Positions 46,814 through 59,346 of a stretch of 64,000 bases of DNA are shown here, piece by piece; the stretch's first letter is position 1; each line of letters begins with the position of its first letter. This DNA comes from Adineta steineri (taxonomy: Eukaryota > Rotifera > Eurotatoria > Adinetida > Adinetidae): positions 62,001 to 126,000 of the forward strand of contig CAJNOI010000054.1 of the NCBI GenBank assembly GCA_905250115.1. Reading direction: 5' to 3'. The translations under genes were made by a program, and so were the position numbers. Below the pieces are notes generated by a model. The model ran no database searches, was not told the DNA's origin, and saw only the letters and a list, made by a program, of their open reading frames with translations.

Positions 46814-48510
46814 TCAGGTAATTGGTTGTCGACAATTTTCACATGAATTCATTATCTGTTCATCATATATTTCAATTTGAATTGTTGATCGATTTATTGA
46901 ATGATTATGACGAAGCATTTCTTGTACTTCATTCAAAATCCGCAAAGAATCTTGATCATTGTCTAAAATTTTTTTATATTAGAACTTATTATTATCATTG
47001 AAAAAATATCACTTACCTATTGCTATATGAACAGATAATGCTATTTTCTGTGTAGATAATGACCATATATGTAAACTATGAGCATTTCGAACACCGGATA
47101 CATGCATAAGATCTTCGACAACTTGTGTATAATCCACATTTGATGGAACACCTGTTAGATTATGAAATAATTAAAGATGAAATTAACAAATAAATCAAAA
47201 AGATTTATTTACCTTCCATAAGAACAAGAACAATATCACGCATGATAGTGATTGTCGTAATAAGAACTAACACTGAGAAAGCAAAAGTACAAATTGGATC
47301 AGCTAATTTATATTCAGGCTAAAAAAAATAATTTTATTTATAATTGAATGAAATACTGTTGATTAATATTTGTAATACTTTGATTTTGATTAATATTGCA
47401 GCACAAAGAACACCAACACTCTGTACAAAGTCTCCGATAACGTGAATAATAGCTGCACGTACATTAATATTATTAGATGATTTTGATTGTTTAGGTACTG
47501 TTTGTTGATTGTCTCTAGATGTAATCTCAACGGATAATAATTCGTTGTCATGTGAATGCTCATGACTAGCAAGATGTGAATGACCATGATGATCGTCATG
47601 TAAATGACCGTGATTATCTGCATGTGTATGATTGTGATCGCCGCCATGTGAATGACCATGATTACCCCCATGAGAGTGACCATGGTGAGGTAGCGATTGA
47701 CCACATACATTAGCATGTAATACAAAAAACATTCTGCAATACAGAAGAAATGGTTTTTTAGTTTTTAAATGATAAGATTAGATGTTTCATACCTACACGA
47801 TATTGAAAACAACGCCACATGCAGCTACAATAATCATTTCATTTGGCTTTACTTCAAAGGTTTGATCAATACAACGTTGAATAGCCATATAAACAAGAAT
47901 CCCAGTCACGACCCAAATAAGGAGTACACTAACAAGAGCTCCAAGAACCTCTAAAGAAAAATATTAATGTCTCCGTTTTAAAGGATATGATATATTGTTC
48001 ATACCCGCTCGAATATATCCAAATGAAAGTTTTTTTGTTGGTCTTTGTGTAGCTAAATATAATGATGCTAATGATATAACAAAACTAGTAACATCAACAC
48101 ACATATGCGCTGCATCAGTTGCAACAGCTGTTGACTTTGAAAGTACACCACCTAAATCAATATAAATGATGTTTTGTTTTTCTTCATAAACTTGAAAACA
48201 TACCAATAATTTCAATAACCATAAAAATAATACAGACAAATAATACAGCTAAAAGACGATTTCGTGCACCATAATCAAATTTATCATCAGGCACATGGCA
48301 ATGTGAAGTTGATGAACGTGATCGAAGTGGTATATTATGTGAGGAAGGTAAATCATCTGTTTCTAAATCATCATCAATGATGTTTAGTAGAGGCGCATGT
48401 TCTTCAGTAGCATCAACCATCAATAAGAGACTATCATCAGATGTGTTCTCTTCTTTAAAATTATTTTTACTATTCTGATTTTCACGACGATTTGTTATTA
48501 GTGATGTCAT
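46814..48510 (-). CDS. Zinc transporter, SLC30 (ZnT2/3/4/8-like)
   Basis: Seven exons (48204-48510, 48005-48151, 47797-47950, 47379-47733, 47213-47318, 47017-47151, 46814-46962) give 450 aa. This is a cation-diffusion-facilitator that exchanges zinc for protons into vesicles or out of the cytosol. The cytosolic N-terminus is about 85 residues and acidic. TM1 is LLAVLFVCIIFMVIEIIGG. TM2 has DAAHMCVDV and TM5 has HVIGDFVQSVGV; both carry the zinc-binding HxxxD pair. Between TM4 and TM5 lies a histidine-rich loop (repeats such as HGHSHGGNHGHSHGG and DHHGHSH; more than 15 His) typical of vesicular ZnTs. The cytosolic domain has VRNAHSLHIWSLSTQKIALS and a C-terminal CENCRQ metal-binding motif. The exon 3 donor is chosen as ATCGT|GTAGGT because only that keeps the frame (FNIVMFFVLH). 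Confidence 0.93.
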
Positions 48511-49107
48511 CAGAAATAGAGAAAAAAAAGAAACAAAATACGGCGTAAGTCAACAGACAACAAGAAACGTGTAGGTAGGATAAGAGAGAATAATTGAAAA
48601 TTGTCCTTTTACGTGCTGTATTTACATATATATGCATATATATATATTATTCGGTCAGCGAACTTTGAAGACAAAAAAAATGATAGTGCATTTTATCAAT
48701 TCACCTTTGAGTATTTTACATCATTCCGAATGTATTAAAATAAAAGATTAAGTGAGCTAACTAATATGAAGGTTCAAGATCAGCTCTTATCTCTTTCATG
48801 CATAGAGGTCGCTGAGTGTTTTTTTGAAAAATTATCTATTTTATATTATTTAAAATGTACAAAAATATAATTATCATTGAAAAATATAAACATTTTCAAA
48901 TAACCTTTACAATCTTTATAGGTCTCGCTTGTTCATATCTGATTGGACTATATTAACCATTCAACGTCTTCAACGTTTGTCGGCGCTTTACATCAATATC
49001 TAGCTTTCAGCTGTCGAATATTATGGTGTGAATTTTTATATATTTCGCATATTCAACTATAGATAAAAATATTCTTAAATATATTTTTATCCTCCAGTAA
49101 AAGCGTC
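48511..49107. other. Divergent promoter region, ZnT / DNAJC3
   Basis: 597 nt between two head-to-head start codons. A likely DNAJC3 5'UTR intron runs from a GTGTGAAT donor (about 49025) to a CCTCCAG acceptor ending at 49097, ten nt before the ATG. TA-rich runs lie near 48630-48650. Confidence 0.45.
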
Positions 49108-51784
49108 ATGCCTCGGTGTAGTAATTTATTATTATATTTATTTGTATTAGTGACCCTGTCAGATTTATTTTTGTCTGGTAAGTTAAAGAAGAAATATATA
49201 TATTCATTGAATTATTTTATTTATCTTCTCATAGGTGCTAGAGGGGATACGGCGGAAGTAAAAACAGCTGATATTGTAAACGATCATTTAGAGAAAGGAA
49301 AAAAGTTATTAGCTACCGGACAATTATCTGATGCTTTAACACATTTTCATTCAGCTGTTGGTATGTAAAATTTTGAAAATATATTCATTAAAATGTTGTT
49401 TTTCTTATCTTTATCAAGAGGCTGATCCACAAAATTATCTTAGTTATTTTCGTCGAGCAACAGTTTATTTAGCTATGGGAAAATCGAAAGCAGCATTGCC
49501 AGATTTAAGTAAAGTTATTGAACTTAAACCTGATTTTGTTGCTGTGAGTTATTCAAATACATAATAGATTCAAAAATATTTGTTTTTGCTTGATATAGGC
49601 TCGTATGCAACGAGGAAATGTTCTGTTGAAACAAGGTGATTTTGATGAAGCAAGAGAAGATTTTCAGACTGTCGTATGTAGACTCATATAGAATGATTTT
49701 AATCTATATATTATATTTGAATTTTAGTTAAGATCGGATACTTCAAACGGTGAAGCACATACTCAACTTGATACAACAATACAAATGGGCCAAGTATTTC
49801 AAGAAGCAGAAAGTTCTTATACACATCAAGATTATGCGAGAGCAATTGAATTACTTTCCACAATAATTGAGGTTAGTGTATGATTATTGTTGCAGTAAAA
49901 CTAAAATAATGAAATTGATTGAGTAAAGATGTAGACTATAGACATTGTCCTTTTCCGGCTATTCATACTATGAAAAAGATATATTTTTTTGTTCTCTTGC
50001 AATCGCTAAAGCTGGGCTTGAAGAGAAAGAATAACAATTAATAATGACAAAACTCGTTACTATTGTGTTTATATAGTCCCACAGTTGATTATACAAACAA
50101 GACAAGTTTATAATGATAGAAACGGACTTTGAGATAATTATACAAATTGATTATGTCTTGTATTAACTGTTATATATTTATTGAGCTATAGTAGACCTGT
50201 AATTAATACTTAATGTATAATACTTGTTTAGATTGCATATAAGTTTCTATTTACCAAAGTACAACTAACTAAACTACATATACATAGTTTTATATGACCA
50301 ATAAAATGAAGATATTGGCTATAAATTTTATTTTTGTAACTCCATTGACGACGCAAACTTTTGATGAATTAGTTTATTGTTCGAAATTAGTTGCTAATTC
50401 TTTCTTTCGTTAGATACTAATATAATATATCTATGGATCTTAACTGTAAACATTAAAAAGAATAGAATCAAATAAAATTCTCTACTTCCTACTTTTTTAT
50501 TTTTATTGTAACTGATATAATGTAAGTGTTGATTGATAGACGTTCTTCTAAAAGATTATATATATAGTGGATAGACTACTGTATCATAAAGGTCATCGTA
50601 ACCCAATTGTAACTCAGAATTTATTGACATGGTTTTCGATAGTTGCTTTATTTAATTAAGTGAAGAAGATAAAAAATGTTAACCGAATTCAATTCTTTGT
50701 TTTCTAGCATTCACCATGGGCAATAAAATTACGTGAATTACGTGCTGATAGTTATTTAAAATCCGGTGATACATTAAAAGCAATAAATGATCTTAAAGCT
50801 ACAGCTAAATTAATACCGGATAATACTCAAGCTTTTCTTCAAATAAGTGATTTACTCTATTCAATTGGTGACGCTGATGATAGTTTAACGTAAGTATACA
50901 TATATTTCTTTCTCTTTCGTATACTATTTTTATTTATTTTTTTTAAAGAAACATTCGTGAATGTCTTAAATTAGATCCTGATCATAAAGCATGTCATACA
51001 CATTATATTAAAGTAAAAAAATTAGCTAAACAATTAGAAACTATACGTGATGCAACAAGTCAATCACGTTGGAATGATTGTCTTGAAAAAGCTAATCAAG
51101 TTCTTAAACTTTCTTCTGATCCAGCATCACATACATTTGTTTATCGTGCACATTCATCATTATGTACATGTATGTCACGTGGAAAATCTCCAGCAAAAGA
51201 TACAATACAAATATGTACAGAAGTTTTAGATACATATCATGTATCTGATTCTGAAATTCTTGTTAGTCGTGCTGAAGCACATATATTAAATGAAGATTAT
51301 GAAGCTGCATTAGCTGATTATCAACGAGCACATGAACATGAAGATACACAACGTGTACATGATGGAATAAAACGTGTACAAAAATTAATAAAACAATCGA
51401 AAAAACGAGATTATTATAAAATCTTAGGTGTACGACGATCAGCTAATAAAGCTGAAGTTTTACGAGCTTTCAGAAAATTAGCTATTAGATGGCATCCAGA
51501 TAAATATGAAGGTGATGATAAGAAAAAAGCAGAAAAAATGTTTATTGATATTGCTGCTGCTAAAGAAGTTTTAACTGATCCAGGTTTGTATTTAAATAGA
51601 AATAAATCTATTTATTTTATTTTATTTCATTTTATTTTTAGAAAAACGTGCTAAATTCGATGCTGGTGATGATCCTCTTGATGCAGAAGAACAAGCTCAA
51701 CAACATAATCCATTTCAAGGTGGTTTTAATCCATTTGGTGGTGGAAATAATCAAGGTTATACTTTTCGGTTCCATTTTAATTGA
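49108..51784 (+). CDS. DNAJC3: DNAJC3 / p58IPK co-chaperone of the ER
   Basis: Eight exons (49108-49177, 49235-49360, 49419-49543, 49599-49673, 49728-49871, 50708-50889, 50949-51583, 51642-51784) give 499 aa, against 504 in human. A signal peptide (MPRCSNLLLYLFVLVTLSDL) leads into the ER lumen. About nine TPR repeats fill residues 35-380, for example VNDHLEKGKKLLATGQLSDA, YFRRATVYLAMGKSKAALPD and IRECLKLDPDHKACHTHYIK. A J domain starts at RDYYKILGVRRSANKAEVLR and holds the HPD motif in RWHPDKYEGDDKKKAE, which stimulates BiP/Hsp70 ATPase. The C-terminus is Gly/Phe-rich (GGFNPFGGGNNQGYTFRFHF). Intron 5 is long (836 nt) and otherwise featureless. It is co-located head-to-head with the ZnT gene. 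Confidence 0.95.
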
Positions 51785-52112
51785 TAGCATCAATATGATT
51801 ATGTACAGTTGTCGCGGTTTTGATTGTTTTTAGTCTTGTCTTCTATTTTTCTTTTGGCATAAAAAAAAAAGACCTAGATCGTTCATTGTTATTGTTATTA
51901 TTTTTAAATATTATCTTCTTTTTTTCTCGATCCATCCAAAAAGATTTAAAAATGCAAAATTTTCGGCTTTTATTCACGATCACAAACAACAAATAACTAG
52001 ATACGTTAAATGCACTGTCATACTGATGGCTATACATATATAGAATGATGTGATGAAAAAAAAAATAAAATAGAATGATTATTAGGAATTGGAATAAATA
52101 AGTTGTTATTAT
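51785..52112. other. Intergenic between convergent DNAJC3 and V-ATPase c'' genes
   Basis: 328 nt of shared 3' flank with A-rich runs and no exon recognised. Confidence 0.55.
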
Positions 52113-52953
52113 TTAATCAGTCATACTGGCTCCGTTCGACTAAAAAGAAAATATTTCAAATAAAATATTTTAAATTATGAATATTTTCGAAATTTTTACT
52201 TGAAGTATAGAGACAATAAGACCAAAAAGACCAATTGCACTAGCAAAAATTTCAATGATAAGTATACGAACAAATAATGATGAATTTTGAGCATCAGCTA
52301 AAGCGGCACCGGATCCAACTAAACCAACACAAACACCACAAAATAAATTACATAAACCAACTGTTAAACCAGCTCCAAATAATTTATAACCAGCACGATA
52401 TCGAAGAGCTAATTCTTCAGGTCTAGTTGTTTGATAACTCTAAAAAATGATTAACAGTATAAATTGTACAATATCATTATTTTGTTTTAATCTTACACTA
52501 ATTGAACCAGAAATAACAATACCCATAATAAGACCATAGATAGCAACGGCTTCGCACATAATAATTGAAATAAGATTTTTTGTTCGAATACGTGGTGCTT
52601 TAACTCCACCACCTATTATACTTACACCAGTTGCAAAAATACCTCTATCAAAAGAAAAAGATTATGTCTATATAGTGAAAAATCATTTTTTTTCTTCTTT
52701 ACAAAGCGGCTCCAAGAACGGATAATGAAACAGCTAGAGCAATACCAACTAATGCCCATTGATAAGGTGAAATAGATAGAAGAAACCAGCCAATATCAAA
52801 ACGAAAACCATAACCCGTTAACATATAAGTTAAACCTAGAAGAATCAAGTTAATTGAATGTCATCAATAGAAATAAATTTCCTATATACCAGCATAGATT
52901 GCTAAGCCAACACCAGCGCTAAGAGCGCCTTTACTTAAATAAGATGTACTCAT
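52113..52953 (-). CDS. ATP6V0B: V-type proton ATPase 21 kDa proteolipid subunit c''
   Basis: Five exons (52890-52953, 52703-52835, 52497-52644, 52200-52439, 52113-52139) give 203 aa, close to the family length of about 205. Subunit c'' is part of the rotating proton-carrying ring of the V0 sector in endomembranes. TM segments: [20 protein letters not shown] (first helix), [20 protein letters not shown], the helix [20 protein letters not shown] with the proton-carrying Glu, [20 protein letters not shown], and [16 protein letters not shown]. The typical PYxWA..GI start and [21 protein letters not shown] text identify c'' rather than c. The final exon encodes only SNGASMTD. Just upstream of the ATG (nine nt) there is a TTTATTTAG acceptor. 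Confidence 0.95.
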
Positions 52954-53500
52954 GCTATTTATCTAAATAAAACTATAAGAAAATTATATTATATATATAT
53001 AACTACGTCTCGAACGAACGAACAACTGATGTTATCAGTTAACAAATATATAGTTTCACAGTTTTGTTTTTATTTTATGACGAACGAAGGAACTCAGCAG
53101 TTGTGATTTATATATATGATATTCAACAACACATAACATCCAATAACAAGTAACATGTCGAAAGAGGTCCTTCTTATATCATTGAAGAGAATATTTTTCT
53201 CCATAAAAAAAAAGAATTCAAATAGTGACATCAAGGACTAAATATATCATCAGTCATTTTACGCCAAGTTAAATTGACAGAAAAATCCGATTTTGTATGA
53301 CTTGGTATAAATCTTTATTTGAACGTATACAAAATATAAGCAAATAAGTTTTCGTTTTTTTTCTCTCTCTCTAAATTGTTTCAAAAAAATATATATTTAT
53401 GTTATTAGTGAATAAAAAAAAGCGTAAAGTCTTATTCGTGGTAAAAAAAAACACCGGTGAATAAAATGAAATGTATATAATATAAAATATAAATATATGT
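52954..53500. other. Intergenic: V-ATPase c'' promoter and 3' flank of coiled-coil gene
   Basis: No exon recognised. A CGAACGAACGAAC stretch near 53012 lies in the probable 5'UTR of the c'' gene. Confidence 0.45.
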
Positions 53501-56351
53501 TTAAATATTATTCAATGATTGTAAGGATTGTGATCGAGCATGAACACGTAAAAGACGTTCATATTCACGTTGATGTGTTTCTAATAAAATTCTATTGTCA
53601 CGTATTTGATCTCGATGTTTTATTAAACGTAAATAACTATCTTCACGTCGTGAATGTAACTGAAAAATCAAAATAAACATAGAATGAAAGTAATTGATTA
53701 ATTATTTTACTTTATCTAATTCTGCTTTTTCTTTAATAATTTGTTCTTCTAATTCTTTTTCTTCATGTTCAGCACGTGATATTTCCTTACGTACATTAAT
53801 GGCATCTAGTTTTTTCTTACGATTTAATTCTTCTCGTATTTGTTTTACTTCAAGTTCTTTTTTACGTCGTTCATATTCTACTTGTTTAAGTGATTCTTGT
53901 AAATCATGTTCAGCCTCTTCATTTTTACTTGCCGTTTTCTATAGAATAGAAGAAAAAAAACCTAAGAATACTTAATTAATAAAAGAATTATTTACTTGAA
54001 AATGTCGTAAATGATCTTCATGTTGTCGTGTTTCTTGTTCAGCATATTGTACTTTAGCTTTAGCTGCTCCTTCAGTTTCAAATGCTACTTCTCGTTCAAT
54101 TTTCTCACGTAAATATTGACTCGCTAATTGTGTTCGACGATTATCAACATCCTAAATTAGAAAAATTATTACTTTATGTTTTTGTTTTAAATAAGAGAAA
54201 CAAACAGCAATTTTAGTCATTAATTCAGCAGCACGTCGATCTTGTTGAGCAATAGCTGCATCTTCATTAAGTGCTCGTTGTTTAGCATATATTTTTTCCA
54301 ATCGATTTTTTGTATCAATTATTCGACGTGCAGCTAGAATTTTTTATGATTTGAATTAAACAAATAAAAACAAAGTATTTTCTACCTTCACGTTGTTTAA
54401 CATCAATAATTGCACGTTGAGCTGTTGCATCAGCAAATAAATGTTGTCGTTCAAGACCATAATTTTTTACATAAACCCTTGTCTTACTAAACGAAATAAT
54501 TTCTGATTATGACGACAAAAAATATTATACGACAGATTCATAGCAACAACAATAGCAACATGCGGTTACATCGATATACGAATATACAATGGAATAAAAA
54601 TTACCTTATTTCTATCAAGACGAGAATCATTTCTAATTGAACTTATAATCATCATTGATAAGTAATAAAAACCTAGTTTTAATATATACGTGTCTAAAGT
54701 CATCGATTTCTATCGTAATTATAATTTCTAGGACTGGTGATATGTCACTTCTCTGCAGCGCCCGCGCAAAGGGTCTAAGATTGGGGGGGGGGTGTAGCAG
54801 GTTTTGAAAGAGTGTAAAATTTTTTGGAGGAGTGTAAAAGGATATTTAGAGCAAAATTTGCTAAAAAAACAAAAAGTTCCAATTATTGCGGGTGGGGGGT
54901 GTACACCCCTCCCCTCGCTAGCGTGGGTGCTGCTTTTCTGTATACTGATACTGCTATATTTAATGAAAATATCTGTTTTGTACAAAGTATTTGCAACTTT
55001 GGTGTTAAGACTAATATTAAAATGAGAACTAAAAAGGATTCACTTTTGATACGCATCTATCTAAAAACGGTCGTTCTCTTTTAAAACATACTTAAGTCGT
55101 TCTTCGAATGTTTCTTCTTGTCGAAGATCATGTTTAATTGTATCAATTCGTTCACGACTCAATAGACTGAAAAATAAAAACAATAGTAATAATATCCATT
55201 GTAAATTGATATTTTGTAACATACTTTGAATATTCACTTTTATCATTTTTACCTTTTTGAGATTCTAAATGAAGTGCCATGACTATATCACCTACTTCTT
55301 TTTTGGCTCGATTTTCTTCCGCCTAAATGAATAATTCGTTTGGAATAGTTTTTTATTCAAAATAATAAAACAAACCGCTTTTTCTAGACGTTTATTTTCA
55401 AATTCGGAATGAATTTCAGCTAATTTCTGATGTTTTGTTTCTATTTCATTTGCTTTTATTCGATACTGTCGAGCAAGATCATTACAAACAAGTACATTTT
55501 CACGATCAGCATCTTTACCAGTTTGTATTAAATCAACGACATGATCAGGTCGTTGTTTATTTTGCTATTCAAAATTAAACAAATAAATAGAATTCAAAAT
55601 CAATAAAATTCTACCTGATCTTTCTTTTTTGATAATTCTTTTTCATCAGGATTTTTCGATTGAAATCTTTCAGCATCAAAACGTTTTTTAGGTCCATCTA
55701 AAAATACTTATATGTAATTGAAAAAATAATTCATATACAATAAAACTTACCAATATCAAGTTCTTTAAGAGTATAATGTAATGGTCGTTGTTCTTTTTTA
55801 ACATCACGTTCTGAACGTTTTAATTCAAGTTCGTTTTCTTTTGATTTTATTACTTGTCCCTAAACATAAATAGATTTATTTTTTTCTCCATGAAATCAAA
55901 TAAACCTCAATAAGTCTCAATTGTCTATCATATTCTTTTTGATTTTGTTCAATATTTGTTGAAACAGATATAATTGATGGTAATTCAATTTCACTCGGTT
56001 GTTTAGATTTTTTCGATGGTTTTAAAGTTGGTGTTGAAGAAGACTTATTAATAGAAGCAGGTAAACTATTTCTTAATGATGAATTTTGATTCTGTGGTAC
56101 ATTTGAATCATTTTGTTGTCGTTGAAGTGAACGAACACGTCGATTAGAATCAAGATAACCACCTTTTGTCATATATCGTTCATGTTTTCTAGATATGAAT
56201 ACATAATTATTAAATAATTCATTTTATATAGTTTTATTTACTTAAGAAATTCAGCATAATTAACAAGATCATCATCATAAGTATATACACTAGTTTCGGC
56301 TATAGCTGCATATCGACTATCGAGCAGTGAATGATGAGCAAAGGTAGTCAT
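53501..56351 (-). CDS. Long coiled-coil protein, possibly axonemal
   Basis: Twelve exons (56242-56351, 55906-56188, 55751-55859, 55615-55697, 55376-55564, 55225-55322, 55092-55166, 54386-54486, 54206-54333, 53996-54151, 53711-53938, 53501-53659) join in phase to 572 aa. The N-terminus (MTTFAHHSLLDSRYAAIAET) is followed by a Ser/Pro-rich linker. From about residue 130 to the end it is an almost continuous Glu/Lys/Arg/Gln coiled coil (EIHSEFENKRLEKAAEENRA, DAAIAQQDRRAAELMTKIAD, EELNRKKKLDAINVRKEISR). Length and composition resemble trichohyalin-plectin-homology axonemal proteins such as CFAP45 or MNS1, but I could not match it to one; a generic coiled-coil assignment is safe. Intron 7 (605 nt, others about 50) is enlarged by a hAT-like MITE and flanking sequence. 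Confidence 0.8.
54756..54932. mobile_element. 177-bp hAT-like MITE inside intron 7 of the coiled-coil gene
   Basis: The ends read CAGCGCCCGCGCAAAG (left) and CAGCACCCACGCTAGC (right arm reverse-complemented). CAGNG-type ends are typical of hAT elements. The flanking 8-mers are CTTCTCTG (54748-54755) and CTTTTCTG (54933-54940), 7 of 8 identical. The element contains a run of ten G near 54783 and GGTGGGGGGTGTACACCCCT near 54891, far from the AT-rich background. No coding capacity; the frames crossing it are artefacts. Confidence 0.65.
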
Positions 56352-59093
56352 AGTTTATGTATGGATTCTTTCACTTTATTCAACAATTTAAGAAGAACGA
56401 AACAACACTTTTTCCATCATCGTTTTCATATAGTAGACATTCATGTGTCTGTTTCCATGCCAATGACATACGCTTCCACTCAATAATATAAACATTCGAG
56501 AACAGATGGCATTGAATAAGAAATTTTTGTAATGCTTCAAAATAGATTTTATCGAAAGAAATAATTAATATATTTTTAAATACTGCTAAATTGATTGCAA
56601 TATCTAAAGCATTCTTTTTGTCAATTTTTCATTGTTTTAATCGTGATTTTGCATAAAAATTGTTCGCTAATTGCAAATCTTTTTATCAAACAATACCATC
56701 TTTTAAGTTTCTTAATTTTTGAATAATCTACGAACTCGAAACAATATTCAAATACGATTGTACATGTAACATAGGAATTAGTACATCGGTACAATAAGTT
56801 TGTCATATCATTAGAAAGCATTAATAAATTATTGTAGAGATTATGTTAGATATTAATATATATACAAACTATGAGAGCGAAGATCATTATAATAAATTCA
56901 AACAGGAAGAGGGTGTTGGTTTTGATCTGAGCTTTATATTCATCAATATCCTCATCAGCCGTCAAAATCAAAACGTATGTCGCTTCAATGAATATCGACG
57001 TGAGTTAGCTCTTTGACTATCAGCATATTTTATACAGTACACATCTATTTTAAGTTCTTAAATAACTCCAAGCTGCAATAAACCTATTGAAATGAAGCTT
57101 GATGTATTCATAGACATAAGTCTCACAACCCCCTAATGTGCTTATTTAGATAGTCAGTTTCATAGATATTCAGAATATCCGTTTTATTTTAAAAAGAGGA
57201 AGCATGGATGACGTCATTTTCTGAATCCGGAAGCATATTGGTTTTGTTTATTAGAATTAAGAGTACAATGGCACTTTGAGATATTCTAAAAGTTGATTTT
57301 GTCATAACTCTCAGTTAGTTTTTGACGCTTATCTATGTACCACACGGTAAAGACAAAAATAGTTTGTTATCATTGCCACGCAGGACAGTATGATAATAGA
57401 TCAAGCATGACTTGAAAATTTTACTGGAGTTTTCAATTAATAACTTTTAGATATACAATAATATAATACAGAAAGAATATGCAAGATTTATTATACCTAT
57501 AATCGATCATTAATTTATGAACATAAGTATATATGAAATACGTGTGGCAGTTGATAACACTGAGTTAACTGTTTGAAAACACAATTGATTGAAAATCATG
57601 GAAATTTGAATCGATTTTAACAAAAGCAGCAAAATGAATAATTCAAATAGATTCAAATACTCAACAAATATTTTTATATCCGTTTTGAAAGAAAAACGAG
57701 TTATAATACACAGACACGTACTAATCATGCGGATACAATTACATGGCAATTATAGAATATCAGGAAAGTTGTATGACTTCGAAGCTTGTAAAAGATAAAA
57801 TGAAAGTGATTTCTATAGAAAATCAAATAGAAGCTAACAACTTAAGTTACAAGATTTATTCTATACATAGTAATAAATAATATGATTTTCTATCGAATAA
57901 TAAATACTTCATTTATGACTATTATATATAAAGAAATCTCTAATAGACTTCAATTATATTGTATATATTTACTAATAATTCGTTTTCTCTTCCGAAATCA
58001 AGTGAATAGTTAATTGAATTTGGCGATATTTATGTTAAACTCAAATTATATAAATATTTTCTCTTTACAATTGAACTGTTGTAATTATAATCAACATGTT
58101 AAATATATATTTCAACATGATATTGGAATGTGATAGTTGACTAGATTTTTTTGTAAAATATTTTATTGGCAATCATCAGTCAATGTCATTATATTGTTGG
58201 CTTGGAATAAATAAAAAGAACAGATTGTCAACGTAACGTTCCAGCATGATTTTTCTCATAAAACAGAGCCGAGAATAAAGACTAAACATATATGTCAATT
58301 TCTTTTTTTGCCTGTTGATCTTTTTAATTATTTGTTACCGGAAGTTGAAACATTCTTTTTTTTACTGAAAAAACCTCAGTTATCGATGTTATAATGTACT
58401 TAAAAATTAGATAAATATTCTTAAAGTAAAAAAATTACAATTCAATACTGACTTTTTTCCTGTTTATGATATACTTATTCATTATTTGCGTTAATATAAT
58501 ATAGAAAAGTACAATATCTATAAATATACGGTAAGTATTTACATATTTTTATATAACCTTCCGGAATGTACCTTTTCACGATGACTCGATATTGTACTTA
58601 TGGAATCTTTCTCTATCGATTTGATTGATGTGTAATGAAGCATAGAATAATTTGCTTTCCTTTGTTTTTTTTCTCTATATTTTAAACGTCATTTTTAAGT
58701 CGATAAAAGTATTAATATTCAAATCTATCATTGAATAATGATTGCTGAGTTCTCATTCCGTTCTTTTAAACTATCGAATACTTATATTCTCATTTATTTA
58801 TCTGGTAATTGTCATAGGAAAATTGTAATTACATCCGAAGAAATTTGTCAAACTTTTTAAAGCTATTCTGCATTGAATATCTTTCTTTTTCTCCGTGGTA
58901 TATGTTCTTCTTTGAATAGAACAGAATTTGCTTGCTACTATATATTTAACTTTTGTTTTGTTTCCGTATCGCGGAAGTTCTTCATTGTATTGTATAAATA
59001 GAATAAATACAGTTGACATAAAAAAAAAAGAAAACTAGTAACTAATCTATAATTATAATCATCTTATTATCTGTGTAAATATTTTGATTTAAT
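56352..59093. other. Gene-poor AT-rich stretch
   Basis: No convincing exon on either strand. The frames 56621-56821, 57510-57749 and 58798-59019 lack domains and typical codon use. Confidence 0.5.
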
Positions 59094-59100
59094 AGATAAA

Positions 59101-59345
59101 ATGAGTAAATTATTAGTTAATGGACGATTAGCACTCAGTCGACAACCCTCACAAAATAATATGCAAACTAACAGGTCTCATATGCAATTGCCATTATCAA
59201 CTAATCGAAATCGTGGAAATGTATCGTATATGGGTCGACGTCGTGCATTGGATTTATATGGTACTAAAGATATACTATTTATACATGAACGAATGAAGAA
59301 AGCAAAAAAAACGATTGGTAATTCAAGAAACGTCTCTGTGTTCGG
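59101..59345 (+). CDS. First coding exon of an unidentified gene
   Basis: An ATG preceded by an acceptor-like TTTAATAG and ATAAA opens a frame of 81 codons plus two bases to a good donor, GG|GTGAGTAA, at 59346. It encodes a basic Asn/Gln/Arg-rich segment (MSKLLVNGRLALSRQPSQNN, MQLPLSTNRNRGN) then RRRALDLYGTKDILFIHERM, with no known domain. Codon use is typical of real genes here. The partner exon is not obvious. It might be a far 5' exon of the Cav2 gene 3 kb downstream, whose known exon at 62480 has its own ATG, or the start of a different transcript. Confidence 0.45.
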
Positions 59346-59346
59346 G

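Noticed and set aside
47390-47725. 111-codon frame rich in Ile/Met/His
   Set aside because: A shifted reading of the histidine-rich ZnT loop.
54728-55084. Open frames over the G-rich insertion
   Set aside because: They cross the TIRs of the MITE and lie inside an intron of the coiled-coil gene.
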